From positions 1 through 64,000 of the forward strand of contig QKCJ01000041.1 of assembly GCA_003245715.1 (NCBI GenBank): DNA of 64,000 nucleotides, given 5' to 3'. Each line of letters begins with the position of its first letter. Position 1 is the first letter of the stretch. The notes beneath the pieces were generated by a model. The model worked only from the letters and a program-made list of their open reading frames with translations, did not search any database and was not told where the DNA came from. The translations under genes were made by a program, and so were the position numbers. This DNA comes from a bacterium (GTDB lineage: Bacteria; Planctomycetota; SZUA-567). Positions 17,783-26,844 of the stretch are shown piece by piece.

Positions 17783-18343
17783 TCAGATTTCCATAATTTC
17801 TTCAGTCTTCTTGCTGACTTCATCATCAATTTTCTTTTCTGCGGACTTAAGCTGTCCCTGAACGTCATCTTTGAGTTTCTTGAGATCGTCTTCGGTGATA
17901 AGCTTGTCCTTCTGGAGTTTCTCAAGGTCTTTGATCGCGTCGCGGCGGGCGTTACGCGCAACAACCTTCGCGTCTTCACCCTTGCTCTTAATTTCCTGAG
18001 CCAGTTTCTTGCGGCGCTCTTCGGTGAGAGCCGGCAGGTTAAGGCGGACAACTTTGCCATCATTCTGCGGGGTTACCCCCAGATCAGAGGCGATAATTGA
18101 CTTCTCGATTTCCTTAAGCATTTGCGGATCAAAGGGTTTAATCAGAAGCTGGCGGGCTTCGGGAACTGAAATGGTTCCGCACTGCTTCATTGCCATCTGT
18201 GAACCGTAGGCGCTGACCATGATGTTTTCGATCAGAGCCGGAGTCGCACGACCTGTACGAATCTGACGAAATTCCTTGCTAAGATGGCTGATAGCCTTGT
18301 CAATACCCTCGGCTGCAACCATTAATGCGTCATCTGCTGACAT
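17783..18343 (-). CDS. frr: ribosome recycling factor
   Basis: The 186-residue protein is RRF, which with EF-G splits post-termination ribosomes. Length and conserved blocks fit: KEFRQIRTGRATPALIENIMV, YGSQMAMKQCGTISVPEARQLLIKPFDP, IIASDLGVTPQNDGKVVRLNLPALTEERRKKLA, and the C-terminal helix rich in Lys and Glu. AGGAGG stands before the ATG. It is usually found behind pyrH, as here, but the two genes are separated by the frameshifted coiled-coil gene at 18497-19113. Confidence 0.96.
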   Translation of the reverse strand: MSADDALMVAAEGIDKAISHLSKEFRQIRTGRATPALIENIMVSAYGSQMAMKQCGTISVPEARQLLIKPFDPQMLKEIEKSIIASDLGVTPQNDGKVVRLNLPALTEERRKKLAQEIKSKGEDAKVVARNARRDAIKDLEKLQKDKLITEDDLKKLKDDVQGQLKSAEKKIDDEVSKKTEEIMEI

Positions 18344-18496
18344 ATAATCCTCCTAATAAAGCAGTTAATAATATAATCAATTTTGATTATTAAATAATCA
18401 TAAATGATTATTTTGAAAATTCTATTTATCATTCAGGTCCGTCGGTACCGAATAAAAAAACAACCGCAAATTTCAGCACCGGAGAACAAAGCGAAA

Positions 18497-19113
18497 TTAT
18501 TTCAACGCATCTATCTTCTTCTGCACTTCAGCCATTTCCTTCTCATACTGCTTGCTCTGCTTGACTTTTTCGGCATATTCCGGGTAATTCTTTTCAAGGA
18601 AAGTATTAATTTCCTTCTCAAGCTTACTTTTTTCGTCAATAAGTTTCTTCAGCTCGACGGCACCGGAATCAGAAGTATTCTTAATGTATTTTTCTAAAAA
18701 GTCATCAATTTTCTTGTCAAGAGCGATCTTCTTACTTTTGAGTGTGGAATAAACCTCGGCATACTCAGGCTTTGTCTCCAGCTGCGCTTCCGCGTCCTCG
18801 ATGTCTTTCTTGACTTTTGTCAGTTCGGCCTTGAGTTTTTGTATTCCTTGACGTTTTTAGCCAGGAATTTCTCAATGCTCTTGTCAACCTTCGCCAACAG
18901 CTTGAAATTCTCCTTGAAAGTCTTGTCTTTTCTTGACGCTTTAGACGAAAACTTCTTGAAGTCCCGTTCGATAGAATTAATAAGCTGTTCATTCTTTTTG
19001 TCAAGAGCGCATAAATCAGCAATCAGTTTCGTCTTATCTGCCTTGCGCCCGGCGTGCACAACCGAACCGGCAAGTAAAAAAACTGCCAGTACAACATAAC
19101 CCAACCTAAACAT
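18497..19113 (-). pseudogene. frameshifted exported coiled-coil protein
   Basis: A start at 19113 gives a signal peptide (MFRLGYVVLAVFLLAGSVVHAG) and a Lys/Glu-rich helical protein that stops at 18820 after 97 residues (ending NSRPN). In the next frame, without a break, the same kind of sequence continues for about 105 residues (KLKAELTKVKKDIEDAEA to QKKIDAL) and ends at TAA 18497-18499. The join is at a run of five A in GAATACAAAAACTC, where one more A would give a single 205-residue protein. Three similar units occur, one per third: DKSIEKFLAKN, DKKIDDFLEKY and EKEINTFLEKN. The whole protein would be an exported coiled coil. It may be a real mutation or a sequencing error. It lies between pyrH and frr on the same strand. 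Confidence 0.7.
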
Positions 19114-19241
19114 TTCCCCGTTCTTTCCTAACTCACTTCATTCGTCGAAGCAAAGTACTCCTTAAAACCTGTAAACTCAGTTCAAATGCAGCCCGAAACG
19201 CTGAACTGACACAATAAAATTACAAATAATACCGCAAATTA

Positions 19242-19964
19242 CTATTGAGCAGCCTCAGCAGAGACGAGTGTACCGATCTTCTCGCCCTGCGCCGCCTGAA
19301 GAGCTGCGCCCTTTGTTTTCATGGAGAAAACGATGATCGGAAGATTGTTCTCACGGCACAGGGTAAAGGCTGTGGCATCCATAACCTTGAGGTTTTCCTG
19401 AAGGCAACGGTCATAGGTAAGCGTGGTATACTTCTTGGCATTGGGGTCTTTTTCCGGGTCGGCGGTGTAAATACCGTCAACTTTGGTACCCTTGAGGAGG
19501 ACGTCACAGTCAAGCTCGACTGCGCGCAGCGACGCGGCGGTATCGGTTGTGAAGTACGGGTTTCCGGTACCCCCGGCAAGAATCACCACCCTGCCCTTTT
19601 CCATATGGCGGATAGCGCGACGACGGATATACGGCTCGGCAACGGGCCGGGTCTCAAGGGCTGAAAGCACACGCGTCGGGCAGCCTTCATTCTCGATAAC
19701 ACTCTGCAGCGCGAGGGCGTTAATCATGGTCGCCAGCATGCCCATATAATCACCGGTTCCGCGCTCAATGCCGATGTCGGTAATCTGGGTTCCACGCAGG
19801 AAATTGCCCCCGCCGATAACGATTGCGACTTCAATGCCCTTCTTGACCAGTCCCTGAACCTCAACAGCCAGTTCAGTCAGGACTTTCTGGTCAAAACCAT
19901 GTTTGCTTTCACCGCCCAGAGCCTCACCTGAGAGCTTGAGCATTATTCTGTGATATGCCGCCAC
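19242..19964 (-). CDS. pyrH: UMP kinase
   Basis: This 240-residue amino-acid-kinase-fold enzyme phosphorylates UMP to UDP and is hexameric and allosteric in bacteria. Diagnostic blocks are RIMLKLSGEALGG near the N-terminus, VIGGGNFLRG, the TGDYMGMLATMINALAL block, GGTGNPYFTTDTAA, and the C-terminal RENNLPIIVFSM. It starts at a GTG (19964) with GGAGG nine bases upstream. Downstream on the same strand are the coiled-coil pseudogene and frr, so the common pyrH-frr arrangement is kept with one insertion. rpsB and tsf, frequent upstream neighbours, are absent. Confidence 0.96.
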   Translation of the reverse strand: MAAYHRIMLKLSGEALGGESKHGFDQKVLTELAVEVQGLVKKGIEVAIVIGGGNFLRGTQITDIGIERGTGDYMGMLATMINALALQSVIENEGCPTRVLSALETRPVAEPYIRRRAIRHMEKGRVVILAGGTGNPYFTTDTAASLRAVELDCDVLLKGTKVDGIYTADPEKDPNAKKYTTLTYDRCLQENLKVMDATAFTLCRENNLPIIVFSMKTKGAALQAAQGEKIGTLVSAEAAQ

Positions 19965-20088
19965 AATAAATTACCTCCTCAAATATTCGAATTTAGTTGA
20001 AATAATCATAATGCAAACCTGTATCAAGGTCAAGGTATTAAAAACGAGTATACTGCGCTTATTTCAATTTTTTATCTTTTATGTGAGA

Positions 20089-20098
20089 GCGTTAACGC
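20089..20098. promoter_or_regulatory. short palindrome upstream of the OppF-type gene
   Basis: GCGTTAACGC is a perfect 10-bp palindrome, 11 bases before a good minus-10-like TATAAT (20109-20114) and 70 bases before the OppF-type start. Its position suits an operator, but no binding factor is known. Confidence 0.3.
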
Positions 20099-20167
20099 AT
20101 ATCATGTATATAATTGATTGTCCTGTAAATTGCCAACGGACTGTTACAGAAAAGGGGCTATAAAATA

Positions 20168-21178
20168 ATGAGCAGCACGCAAACTTTGAGTAACGAGATT
20201 ACCGCCTCAGCAACCGGTGAATTGCTCACTGTCAGCAACCTCTATAAAAGCTTTCCTATCCGCTCGGGTTTTTTCAATAAAATAACAGCTAAAGTCCACG
20301 CGGTAGACAATGTAAGTATCAGTATTAAAAGGGGCAAGACCTTCGCCCTGGTCGGGGAATCAGGCTGCGGCAAAACCACAACAGGACGCTGCATTCTGCG
20401 GCTGATTGAACCGGATTCCGGTAAAATCAGTTTTCAGGGGCAGGATATCACAACCCTTGCCGGTGAGGATCTGCGGAAAATCCGCCGGAAAATGCAGATT
20501 ATCTTTCAGGATCCCTTCTCAAGTCTCAATGCCAGAAAATCTGTCGGCGCGGCAATTACCGAGGGCATGAAAATCCATAAACTCGCTTCGGCAAATGAAC
20601 AGGTCGAGCGACTCGCGCACCTGCTTGAGGTTGTCGGTCTGCGCCCGGAGTATGCTGACCGCTACCCGCATGAATTCTCCGGCGGGCAGCGCCAGCGGAT
20701 CTGCATCGCCAGAGCGCTCTCGGTTGACCCGGATTTTATTGTCTGTGACGAATCTGTCAGCGCGCTTGATGTCTCGATACAGGCGCAGATTATCAATCTG
20801 CTTGAGGAGCTACAGGAGGAGCGCGGTCTGGCCTATCTGTTTATCTCGCATGACCTTGCGGTTGTCAGGCATATTGCCGATGAGGTCGGGGTGATGTATC
20901 TGGGGCAGATGCTTGAGCAGGCGCCGTGCGACACTCTTTTTGAAGATCCGCTGCACCCCTATACAAAGGCACTGCTCAGTGCGGTTCCGGTTATTGACCC
21001 GGCAATGCGCAATAAACGGGTAATTCTTGAGGGCGACGTGCCAAGCGCGGCTAATCCGCCGGACGGTTGCCGCTTCCACACCCGCTGCCGCTACTGCCGG
21101 CAAGAGTGTAAAAGCGGATTTATACCGGTTTACGAACCGACCCCGGGGCATAAAGTCAAGTGTGTTCTTTACGGATAG
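20168..21178 (+). CDS. oligopeptide/dipeptide ABC transporter ATP-binding protein (OppF/DppF type)
   Basis: This 336-residue ABC ATPase has Walker A GESGCGKTT (residues 63-71), the Q-loop MQIIFQDPFSSLN, signature FSGGQRQRICIARAL, Walker B FIVCDESVSALDVSIQ and the H-loop ISHDLAVV. After the ATPase core comes the oligopeptide-transporter C-terminal extension ending GCRFHTRCRYCRQEC, with a Cys cluster as in OppF/DppF. It would energise peptide uptake as one half of an OppD/OppF heterodimer. No permease, binding protein or OppD gene is adjacent. The only OppD-type gene in the window is at 40800, twenty kilobases away, so partners must be unlinked. Confidence 0.9.
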   Translation: MSSTQTLSNEITASATGELLTVSNLYKSFPIRSGFFNKITAKVHAVDNVSISIKRGKTFALVGESGCGKTTTGRCILRLIEPDSGKISFQGQDITTLAGEDLRKIRRKMQIIFQDPFSSLNARKSVGAAITEGMKIHKLASANEQVERLAHLLEVVGLRPEYADRYPHEFSGGQRQRICIARALSVDPDFIVCDESVSALDVSIQAQIINLLEELQEERGLAYLFISHDLAVVRHIADEVGVMYLGQMLEQAPCDTLFEDPLHPYTKALLSAVPVIDPAMRNKRVILEGDVPSAANPPDGCRFHTRCRYCRQECKSGFIPVYEPTPGHKVKCVLYG

Positions 21179-21278
21179 TTATGGGTTTAGAGCGTGTTTT
21201 CAATTTTTATGTTTTTTTCGGTTAATGTACTTGCGCTTAAAACGCCAATAAATGAGAATCTAAATAATACAATTGATT

Positions 21279-21307
21279 TTGAAGGAAAAACGAAAATCTG
21301 CTACAAT
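21279..21307 (+). promoter_or_regulatory. putative sigma-70 promoter of the AsmA-like gene
   Basis: TTGAAG and TACAAT are separated by 17 bases, about 70 bases before the AsmA-like start. The call rests on box and spacing match only. Confidence 0.45.
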
Positions 21308-21379
21308 ATATATTGATTATTACTATTTCGGGCAACTTATTCGAAAATACAAAAGGCGTCAAACGCTCCATAAATAGAT

Positions 21380-24300
21380 ATGAATGAAGAAAAGAAAAAA
21401 ATAACTCTTAGGCGAAAGATAATCAGCCTTACCGTATTCGGTCTGGCGGTAATGATGGCGTTGATTGCCCTGGCGGTAATCTTCTTTCCGATTGATTCAC
21501 TCAAGCAGCAGATCACCGACGCGGTGGAATCAGAAACCGGCTTTAACTGTGAAATTGAAAAAATGCGCGGGAACATCCTTACCGGGAATGTTTCGATGTA
21601 CGGCTTTAAAATTTCACGTAACCAGAAACTGCTTATCGCGATTGACAAGGCCGAGCTTGAAGTGTCAATTCCCAGCTTGCTTGGCTACTTCCTTGGCTCT
21701 GAGCCGCAGATCAACAGCGTTACTGTGGATAAAGGGGTTTTTAATACCGACATCCTTGATTACAATCCCCACAGGAAGCCGTCCGGGCAAAGTACGGCAA
21801 ATAAGACAACGCCACCGGCAGCAGAAACCGGCAAACCATTATCAGAAGATTATTCGCCAAGCAGAGAGAATAATAGCATTGCCAGCAAGGCGACGAAAAT
21901 CAACATAAAGTCGATATTACTCTCCAATATCGAGCTAAGAGGTAAAAACTCAGCCTCAGGCAAATCCCCCTTTATCATGAACAGCGGGCAGATCATCAAG
22001 GAGTCCGATACCAGATATATCTACCGTATCGAGATGAAAGCGGTTAACTCCGAAGGCAGCGTGATGGTTGACGGTGAGGCGCTGAATGTGTCATTTCCCG
22101 ACTTTTCCAACGCAACAATTACCAATGTGTCAAAAGCCAAGAACATCAATATTGCTGACGTCTATGAGATTCTGGGGCTGCAGAATCTGACGAAAGATTT
22201 CAACCTGACCAAGACAGACTTTAACCTTTCTGTCACCCACAAGCCAAGCCAGCTTGAGGTTGCCGGAACAATTGAGGCAGCCACCCTGCAGGCCGCCAAA
22301 ACGCCGGTCTTCAATAACCCGAAAATCACCTTGAACATCTCTTATTATCAGCAGAAAAACCAGATTGAATTCCACTCGCTGGAAGCCAAGTCGCAGAACG
22401 GTTTCGGGCTGACAGCCAAGGGAAGCATAACCTCGGTAAATAATAAAATTGAACTCAATGCCGATATCTCAAAGTCAGAACTTCCGACCTCGATGCTTCT
22501 TGATATTATCGGCAAACCGGAATACTCCTTATTCAGCCGTGGCAATATCTCGCTTTCCGGCAATCTCAATAACCTCGGCAATTTCTGGCGTTACAAAGGT
22601 GAAGTCTCAACAGACGGGCTGTTTCTGCCCTTCTCGCCGCAGACCAAGGGCAAGGTCTTTGCTGACATCAACTGCGACCAGGAAAAAAAATTACTCTCGG
22701 TTACCGGTATTGATATCAAACTCGGCATTGTCTCAGCCAAGGGTTTTGCCAATATCCCCCTTGGCCTCGGCAGCAAAGTCTCCGACATCGGCTTTAACCT
22801 CTCCGGCGATATCTCACTTACTGAATTTTCAGCGCTCACGGGAATAATGAATACGGAAGGGCGGGTAAGCTGGGAAATCAGCTCTGAAAAAAGCGCCGGG
22901 CTTAACGCAGTTTATAATGTATCGGCAAAAACATTGACACCGATAAAGATACATGTCCCGGACGAACTTCTGCCTCTACATATTGATAAGGGCGAATTAA
23001 CCGCTCAGGGCAGCTATAACCTCAAAGATCAAACCCTAGCACTAAAAAGCCTCTCGTTGAAATCTTCGCTGCTCAACCTGAATCTTAACCTCAAAGGCTC
23101 CGGCAGTGACCTCAGCGGCGTCTACTCCACCAACGCCGCAATAGCAGCCCTCCGGCCGCTTATTGTTTATTTTCTACCGAAAACCAAAGACATCATGGCT
23201 CCGGTTACGGATATCGCCTCTACCGGTAAAATCAAGTTTGATGTTGATACCGGAAAGTTCGACCTTTCAGAATCTCTGAGTTCTGTGACTCTGACCAACT
23301 CCCGCATACTGCGCTTTCAGGCGGACAGCACAATAAACCATCTGACGGCTTTTGCTCTGACTGCGAAAATTAAGAGATACAACCTGATTAATTCAGGGAA
23401 AGTCCTCCTTGACGGGAGCGCTGCCATAAATTGCCGAATCCCCCAAAATACACCGAATGAGATCTCTTATGAACTTAAAGGAAATACCCGTGGCTCAATC
23501 AGGGAGTTATTCCTTATCCGCAACATTTTCATTAAAGATGACTACAGCCTGACCGCCGATGGAACAATCGCGGCGAACCTGAACTTTACCAAAGACAAAG
23601 AGCATCACGTCATGTCGGTCGCGTTCAACTCAAATTCGCCTGAGCTTGTTTCACGCGAAAAAATTCTGTTTAAGTCAGGAAAACTGCTCGGACAGATTTA
23701 TTGTGACAAGAACCCTAATACCGGGAAGGTCAAGATCCACCGCCTGTACTTTGATGCCGAAGACAAAAAAATTCTGGTAGACGGCTCAGGTGAACTCAAC
23801 ACCCTAAACGGCATCAGCGGGGCGTTCAACCTCAACTCGACAATGAATCTGGAATATGCCTCAAAGATGCTGCCCATCTTCTTTAAAGACTCACCCCGGA
23901 TTTCCGGGCTGGTCAGCGGCAATATCAACCTCGCCGGCAGTCTCGACAAACCGGTATTGCAGATTACCGCAAACTCCAATGACATCGTTATTGATAACGG
24001 GCTTAATATCCGCAATATCATTAAACCAAGAATGATGTGCAAGATGAGTTGGGATCAGACACCGCAGGGTCCAAGAAAATTCCTCTTCAACCCGCTGGTC
24101 TTCCAGACTGATAATGAATCTCTGACAATCAAGGGCGTGAGCGAAAAAATTGACCTAAGCAGTAAGGAGAAAATCGGCTTTGGTGATGGTGCAGCGTTTA
24201 ACTTCTTGGTCAGCGGAAACCGCAAGCTGCTGAGCCTCTTCATTCCACAGGCACGTGAATTTATAACCGAACAGGGACCAGCCGATGCGCTGAAAATAAA

Positions 24301-25387
24301 CGGTACAATCAGAACCAGATCGCTGCCGCTGCTGACGGATAAACCGCGCGAAATACTGGCCGCGGAAATGACCATCAGTGACGGCCAGCTCAGCCTTGAC
24401 CAGTGTACGGCAAATAATGTTACCGTCAGCGATATCCACTCGCATTTCTCGCTGGTTAACGGTATTTTCTCGCTTCAGCAGGGAAGTATTAACTGCGGCG
24501 GCAAGGTCAGCTTTTCAAGCAATATCGATTTCGGCCAAACCCCGGCCAGAGGCGAAGCCCTCTTTAGCTCAGAGGGGCTGAGTATCAAGGCTATCACCAG
24601 CGGCCTGCCCCAGGGGAAACTTAATTTTTACGACGGCACGGTTGTATTTCCGGAGATGGCGCAACAGAACCAGACCAAGGTCGTCTGGGTCGGGGACTCC
24701 GTCGATGAAATCAAAAAGTCTCTGACTGTCGAGAAATCAACGCTCAAGGGAAGTGATATCCGCCTTACCGCGCAGGTGAAGAAGCCGGATCTTGAAAAAT
24801 TCCTTTCCTATGACATGCACGAATCTGTTGCCAAGGAAATCGCCAGAAGGTTTAATGATAAAATCGGCAAGAAATACGACAAACCGGTCGATGTTTATTA
24901 CAGGTACTTTGATCTGGTCTACCATGTTACGGCGGGCGTGCTTTATATTGACAGCTGCAAAATCGGCGGCGGAAACACTGCCGACTTTATCGTCAAGGGT
25001 ACGGCCGGATTTGACACAGGGCTGAATTTGTCTATCATTCCTGTGCGTAACCTAGGACATACCATTGACATGTCGCTGGTTGAGGAAGAGCCGCAGGTCA
25101 AGAATCTGCTGAAAAATCTCAATCAGGAACAGAAAGAAAAGATCTTCGGCATTATCCCCAACTGGCTTGAAGACGCGGCACGGGGCCGGAAGCTGATTAT
25201 ACCGGTAAAGGGAACAATTATGGCGCCGATTGTTGACCCCAAAGGCTTCAGGGATACAATTATTGCAGAACTGCCCGATCTGATAAAACGGGCGTCGAAT
25301 GTCCTCAACCGGGAAGATATCCTGCAGGGGATTTTAGGCAAGGATAACATGAAAGACCTTGGCAAGCTTTTTAATAACATAAAATAA
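21380..25387 (+). CDS. large AsmA/TamB-like envelope protein
   Basis: This 1335-residue protein has an N-terminal signal anchor (IISLTVFGLAVMMALIALAVIFF, about 17-39), then the AsmA-type opening in which the chain enters the periplasm (SLKQQITDAVESETGFNCEIEKMRGNILTGNVSMYGFKISRNQKLLIAIDKAELEV). The rest is long, repetitive beta-strand sequence in which GxxxxxGxxxLxGx patterns recur, ending with an AsmA-C-like block (GGGNTADFIVKGTAGFDTGLNLSIIPVRNLG). Proteins of this superfamily form hydrophobic grooves that bridge inner and outer membranes and move phospholipid, so a diderm envelope is implied. Assignment to a specific member (TamB, YhdP, YdbH) is not possible by eye. A 66-residue membrane protein and a REC protein follow within 240 bases and may be co-transcribed. 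Confidence 0.75.
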   Translation: MNEEKKKITLRRKIISLTVFGLAVMMALIALAVIFFPIDSLKQQITDAVESETGFNCEIEKMRGNILTGNVSMYGFKISRNQKLLIAIDKAELEVSIPSLLGYFLGSEPQINSVTVDKGVFNTDILDYNPHRKPSGQSTANKTTPPAAETGKPLSEDYSPSRENNSIASKATKINIKSILLSNIELRGKNSASGKSPFIMNSGQIIKESDTRYIYRIEMKAVNSEGSVMVDGEALNVSFPDFSNATITNVSKAKNINIADVYEILGLQNLTKDFNLTKTDFNLSVTHKPSQLEVAGTIEAATLQAAKTPVFNNPKITLNISYYQQKNQIEFHSLEAKSQNGFGLTAKGSITSVNNKIELNADISKSELPTSMLLDIIGKPEYSLFSRGNISLSGNLNNLGNFWRYKGEVSTDGLFLPFSPQTKGKVFADINCDQEKKLLSVTGIDIKLGIVSAKGFANIPLGLGSKVSDIGFNLSGDISLTEFSALTGIMNTEGRVSWEISSEKSAGLNAVYNVSAKTLTPIKIHVPDELLPLHIDKGELTAQGSYNLKDQTLALKSLSLKSSLLNLNLNLKGSGSDLSGVYSTNAAIAALRPLIVYFLPKTKDIMAPVTDIASTGKIKFDVDTGKFDLSESLSSVTLTNSRILRFQADSTINHLTAFALTAKIKRYNLINSGKVLLDGSAAINCRIPQNTPNEISYELKGNTRGSIRELFLIRNIFIKDDYSLTADGTIAANLNFTKDKEHHVMSVAFNSNSPELVSREKILFKSGKLLGQIYCDKNPNTGKVKIHRLYFDAEDKKILVDGSGELNTLNGISGAFNLNSTMNLEYASKMLPIFFKDSPRISGLVSGNINLAGSLDKPVLQITANSNDIVIDNGLNIRNIIKPRMMCKMSWDQTPQGPRKFLFNPLVFQTDNESLTIKGVSEKIDLSSKEKIGFGDGAAFNFLVSGNRKLLSLFIPQAREFITEQGPADALKINGTIRTRSLPLLTDKPREILAAEMTISDGQLSLDQCTANNVTVSDIHSHFSLVNGIFSLQQGSINCGGKVSFSSNIDFGQTPARGEALFSSEGLSIKAITSGLPQGKLNFYDGTVVFPEMAQQNQTKVVWVGDSVDEIKKSLTVEKSTLKGSDIRLTAQVKKPDLEKFLSYDMHESVAKEIARRFNDKIGKKYDKPVDVYYRYFDLVYHVTAGVLYIDSCKIGGGNTADFIVKGTAGFDTGLNLSIIPVRNLGHTIDMSLVEEEPQVKNLLKNLNQEQKEKIFGIIPNWLEDAARGRKLIIPVKGTIMAPIVDPKGFRDTIIAELPDLIKRASNVLNREDILQGILGKDNMKDLGKLFNNIK

Positions 25388-25400
25388 TCAGGGAAAAACC

Positions 25401-25601
25401 ATGGAAACAGACGACAATCTGAGGCGTGAGAGAGAGATTAAATCCACACTCGAGCAGATTAATTCTTTCAAAGGCAAGCCAAAATCAAAGTGGCGACTGG
25501 ATGTGCCGGTCTGGCAGATTGCGGTTGAAGGTATCTGTATTTTTATTATGGCCTTTTTATTCGGCAACGGGCTGGCGGTACTGTATCGTTCGATTTTCTG
25601 A
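25401..25601 (+). CDS. small hypothetical membrane protein
   Basis: The 66-residue product has a charged N-terminal half (DDNLRREREIKSTLEQINSFKGKPKSKWRLD) and one C-terminal membrane helix (IAVEGICIFIMAFLFGNGLAVLYRSIF). It starts 13 bases after the AsmA-like stop and ends 19 bases before the response regulator, with GGGAAAAACC as a weak ribosome site. Co-transcription with both is likely. The C-tail anchoring would place most of it in the cytoplasm. No family is recognised. Confidence 0.55.
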   Translation: METDDNLRREREIKSTLEQINSFKGKPKSKWRLDVPVWQIAVEGICIFIMAFLFGNGLAVLYRSIF

Positions 25602-25620
25602 CTGAGAACCGGGATCGTTA

Positions 25621-26304
25621 ATGAAAATTCTGATTGTTGATGATGAGCGTGATATCCGCGACTATCTCAGGCGTCTGCTTGAGATTGCCGGCTTTCAGGT
25701 TATTGAGGCGGATTCAGGCGAGTCGGCGCTCTATGCCCTTGCCAAGACCCCGGATGTTGACCTGATTATCCTTGACTGGATGATGCCAGGCATGAACGGT
25801 GAGGAGGTGCTAAAAGAACTGCAGGCGCAGTTTGAAGGTATCCCCGTATTGATGCTCAGCGCCAAGACCGGCGAGCAGGATATTCTTAAAGCCCTTGAGT
25901 CGGGCGCGATTGACTATATCCTCAAACCTCTTGATAAAGACCATTTCATCTTCAAGGTAAGAGGCCTGCTTAAAGGCAATTCCGAGTCATTCCGAAAACA
26001 CGCCGCTCGGCGCAAGAATGTCAACTTCAACGCGACCTCACCTATGACGATCACCGGGGTGTCCTCAAAAGAGATCAGGCTTGAGAGCAACTTCCCTATC
26101 CCGGTTGACTCGACCTTTATCGTCCACTCCGACATGCTGCTGAGGATGTTTGACATTCATAATGATATCCGTTTTACCTGCAAGGCAACCAGCTGCGAGA
26201 AAGATGATAAAAAATACATCGTAAGCTGTGTATTTATCAATCTGTCTCCAAATATCGCCCAGCAGATTGAGGACGCGGCAGCCAAGGCTTCCGGCCCGCA
26301 ATAA
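25621..26304 (+). CDS. response regulator receiver protein with PilZ-like C-terminal domain
   Basis: The 227-residue protein starts with a complete receiver domain: acidic pair Asp7-Asp8, phospho-acceptor Asp52 (LIILDWMMPGMNG), Ser80 and Lys102. After residue 120 it has no DNA-binding domain. Instead there is a beta-rich region opening with RKHAARRKNVNFNATSPMTITGVSSKEIRLESNFPIPVDSTFIVHS, which has the order of a PilZ domain (basic RRxxR-type loop, strand pairs, then xxxG/SxxGxxxxS-like turn). If it is PilZ it could bind cyclic-di-GMP, but the canonical RxxxR and D/NxSxxG are not complete. Phosphorylation-controlled output on a surface process is the likely role. No sensor kinase is adjacent, so it is an orphan regulator near the AsmA-like gene. 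Confidence 0.75.
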   Translation: MKILIVDDERDIRDYLRRLLEIAGFQVIEADSGESALYALAKTPDVDLIILDWMMPGMNGEEVLKELQAQFEGIPVLMLSAKTGEQDILKALESGAIDYILKPLDKDHFIFKVRGLLKGNSESFRKHAARRKNVNFNATSPMTITGVSSKEIRLESNFPIPVDSTFIVHSDMLLRMFDIHNDIRFTCKATSCEKDDKKYIVSCVFINLSPNIAQQIEDAAAKASGPQ

Positions 26305-26330
26305 ATAAAAGCCCTGCCTGAGCAGAGCTT
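26301..26330 (-). terminator. rho-independent terminator of the 91-residue gene
   Basis: On the minus strand AAGCTCTGC and GCAGGGCTT form a 9-bp stem (one G-U pair, loop TCAG) followed by TTATTTATT. It overlaps the last codon of the convergent receiver gene. Confidence 0.7.
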
Positions 26331-26364
26331 ATTGGCATAAAACCCAAAAGTAAACCGACACGCT

Positions 26365-26640
26365 CTAAGAGAGAGACAGCACGTCAAACTTGACCAGCGA
26401 GATTGTCAGCGCAATAATCGCCCCCGCGCAGATATAGGAAACCTTCTCTGGCCACTTGCCAAAGTAATGATAAAGTACGTGAAAGAGTATAACGACCGCA
26501 GTGGACTGGCAGAGCATGAGGATTGTATCACCAAAGTCAAAGCGGAAATTATCCGAAAGCAGCCGCCCCAACAGATTCAGATAAATGCAGCTGAATAAAA
26601 ATATCAGGAATATCGATACGTGCTTAAATGTTTCATTCAT
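26365..26640 (-). CDS. small hypothetical membrane protein
   Basis: This 91-residue protein has three likely membrane helices (VSIFLIFLFSCIYLNLLGRLL, TILMLCQSTAVVILFHVLYHYF, VSYICAGAIIALTISLVKFDVL). It has its own terminator at 26301-26330 and is convergent to the receiver gene. There is no recognised family. The helix pattern and the flanking terminator are the support for a real gene. Confidence 0.5.
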   Translation of the reverse strand: MNETFKHVSIFLIFLFSCIYLNLLGRLLSDNFRFDFGDTILMLCQSTAVVILFHVLYHYFGKWPEKVSYICAGAIIALTISLVKFDVLSLS

Positions 26641-26844
26641 TATTTCTTACTCTCCGTAACTTTTATGGCATAGTCATATAATTTTATCGGTAAAAATCAC
26701 AGTAATCTCTAGATATTTTGGATTTTAACTATATATTTGATGCGTAATTGACACTAATGATAAAGCCAATCAGCACTACAGCCGATAGTTTATATGGTTT
26801 TATCATATGTTTGCGTTTTTTATAAGCTCCAGGAGAGACAACTA

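Noticed and set aside
18830..18850. Programmed minus-1 frameshift in the coiled-coil gene.
   Set aside because: The tract is only A5 after C (C AAA AAC), which is not a proper X-XXY-YYZ slip site, so mutation or sequencing error is likelier.
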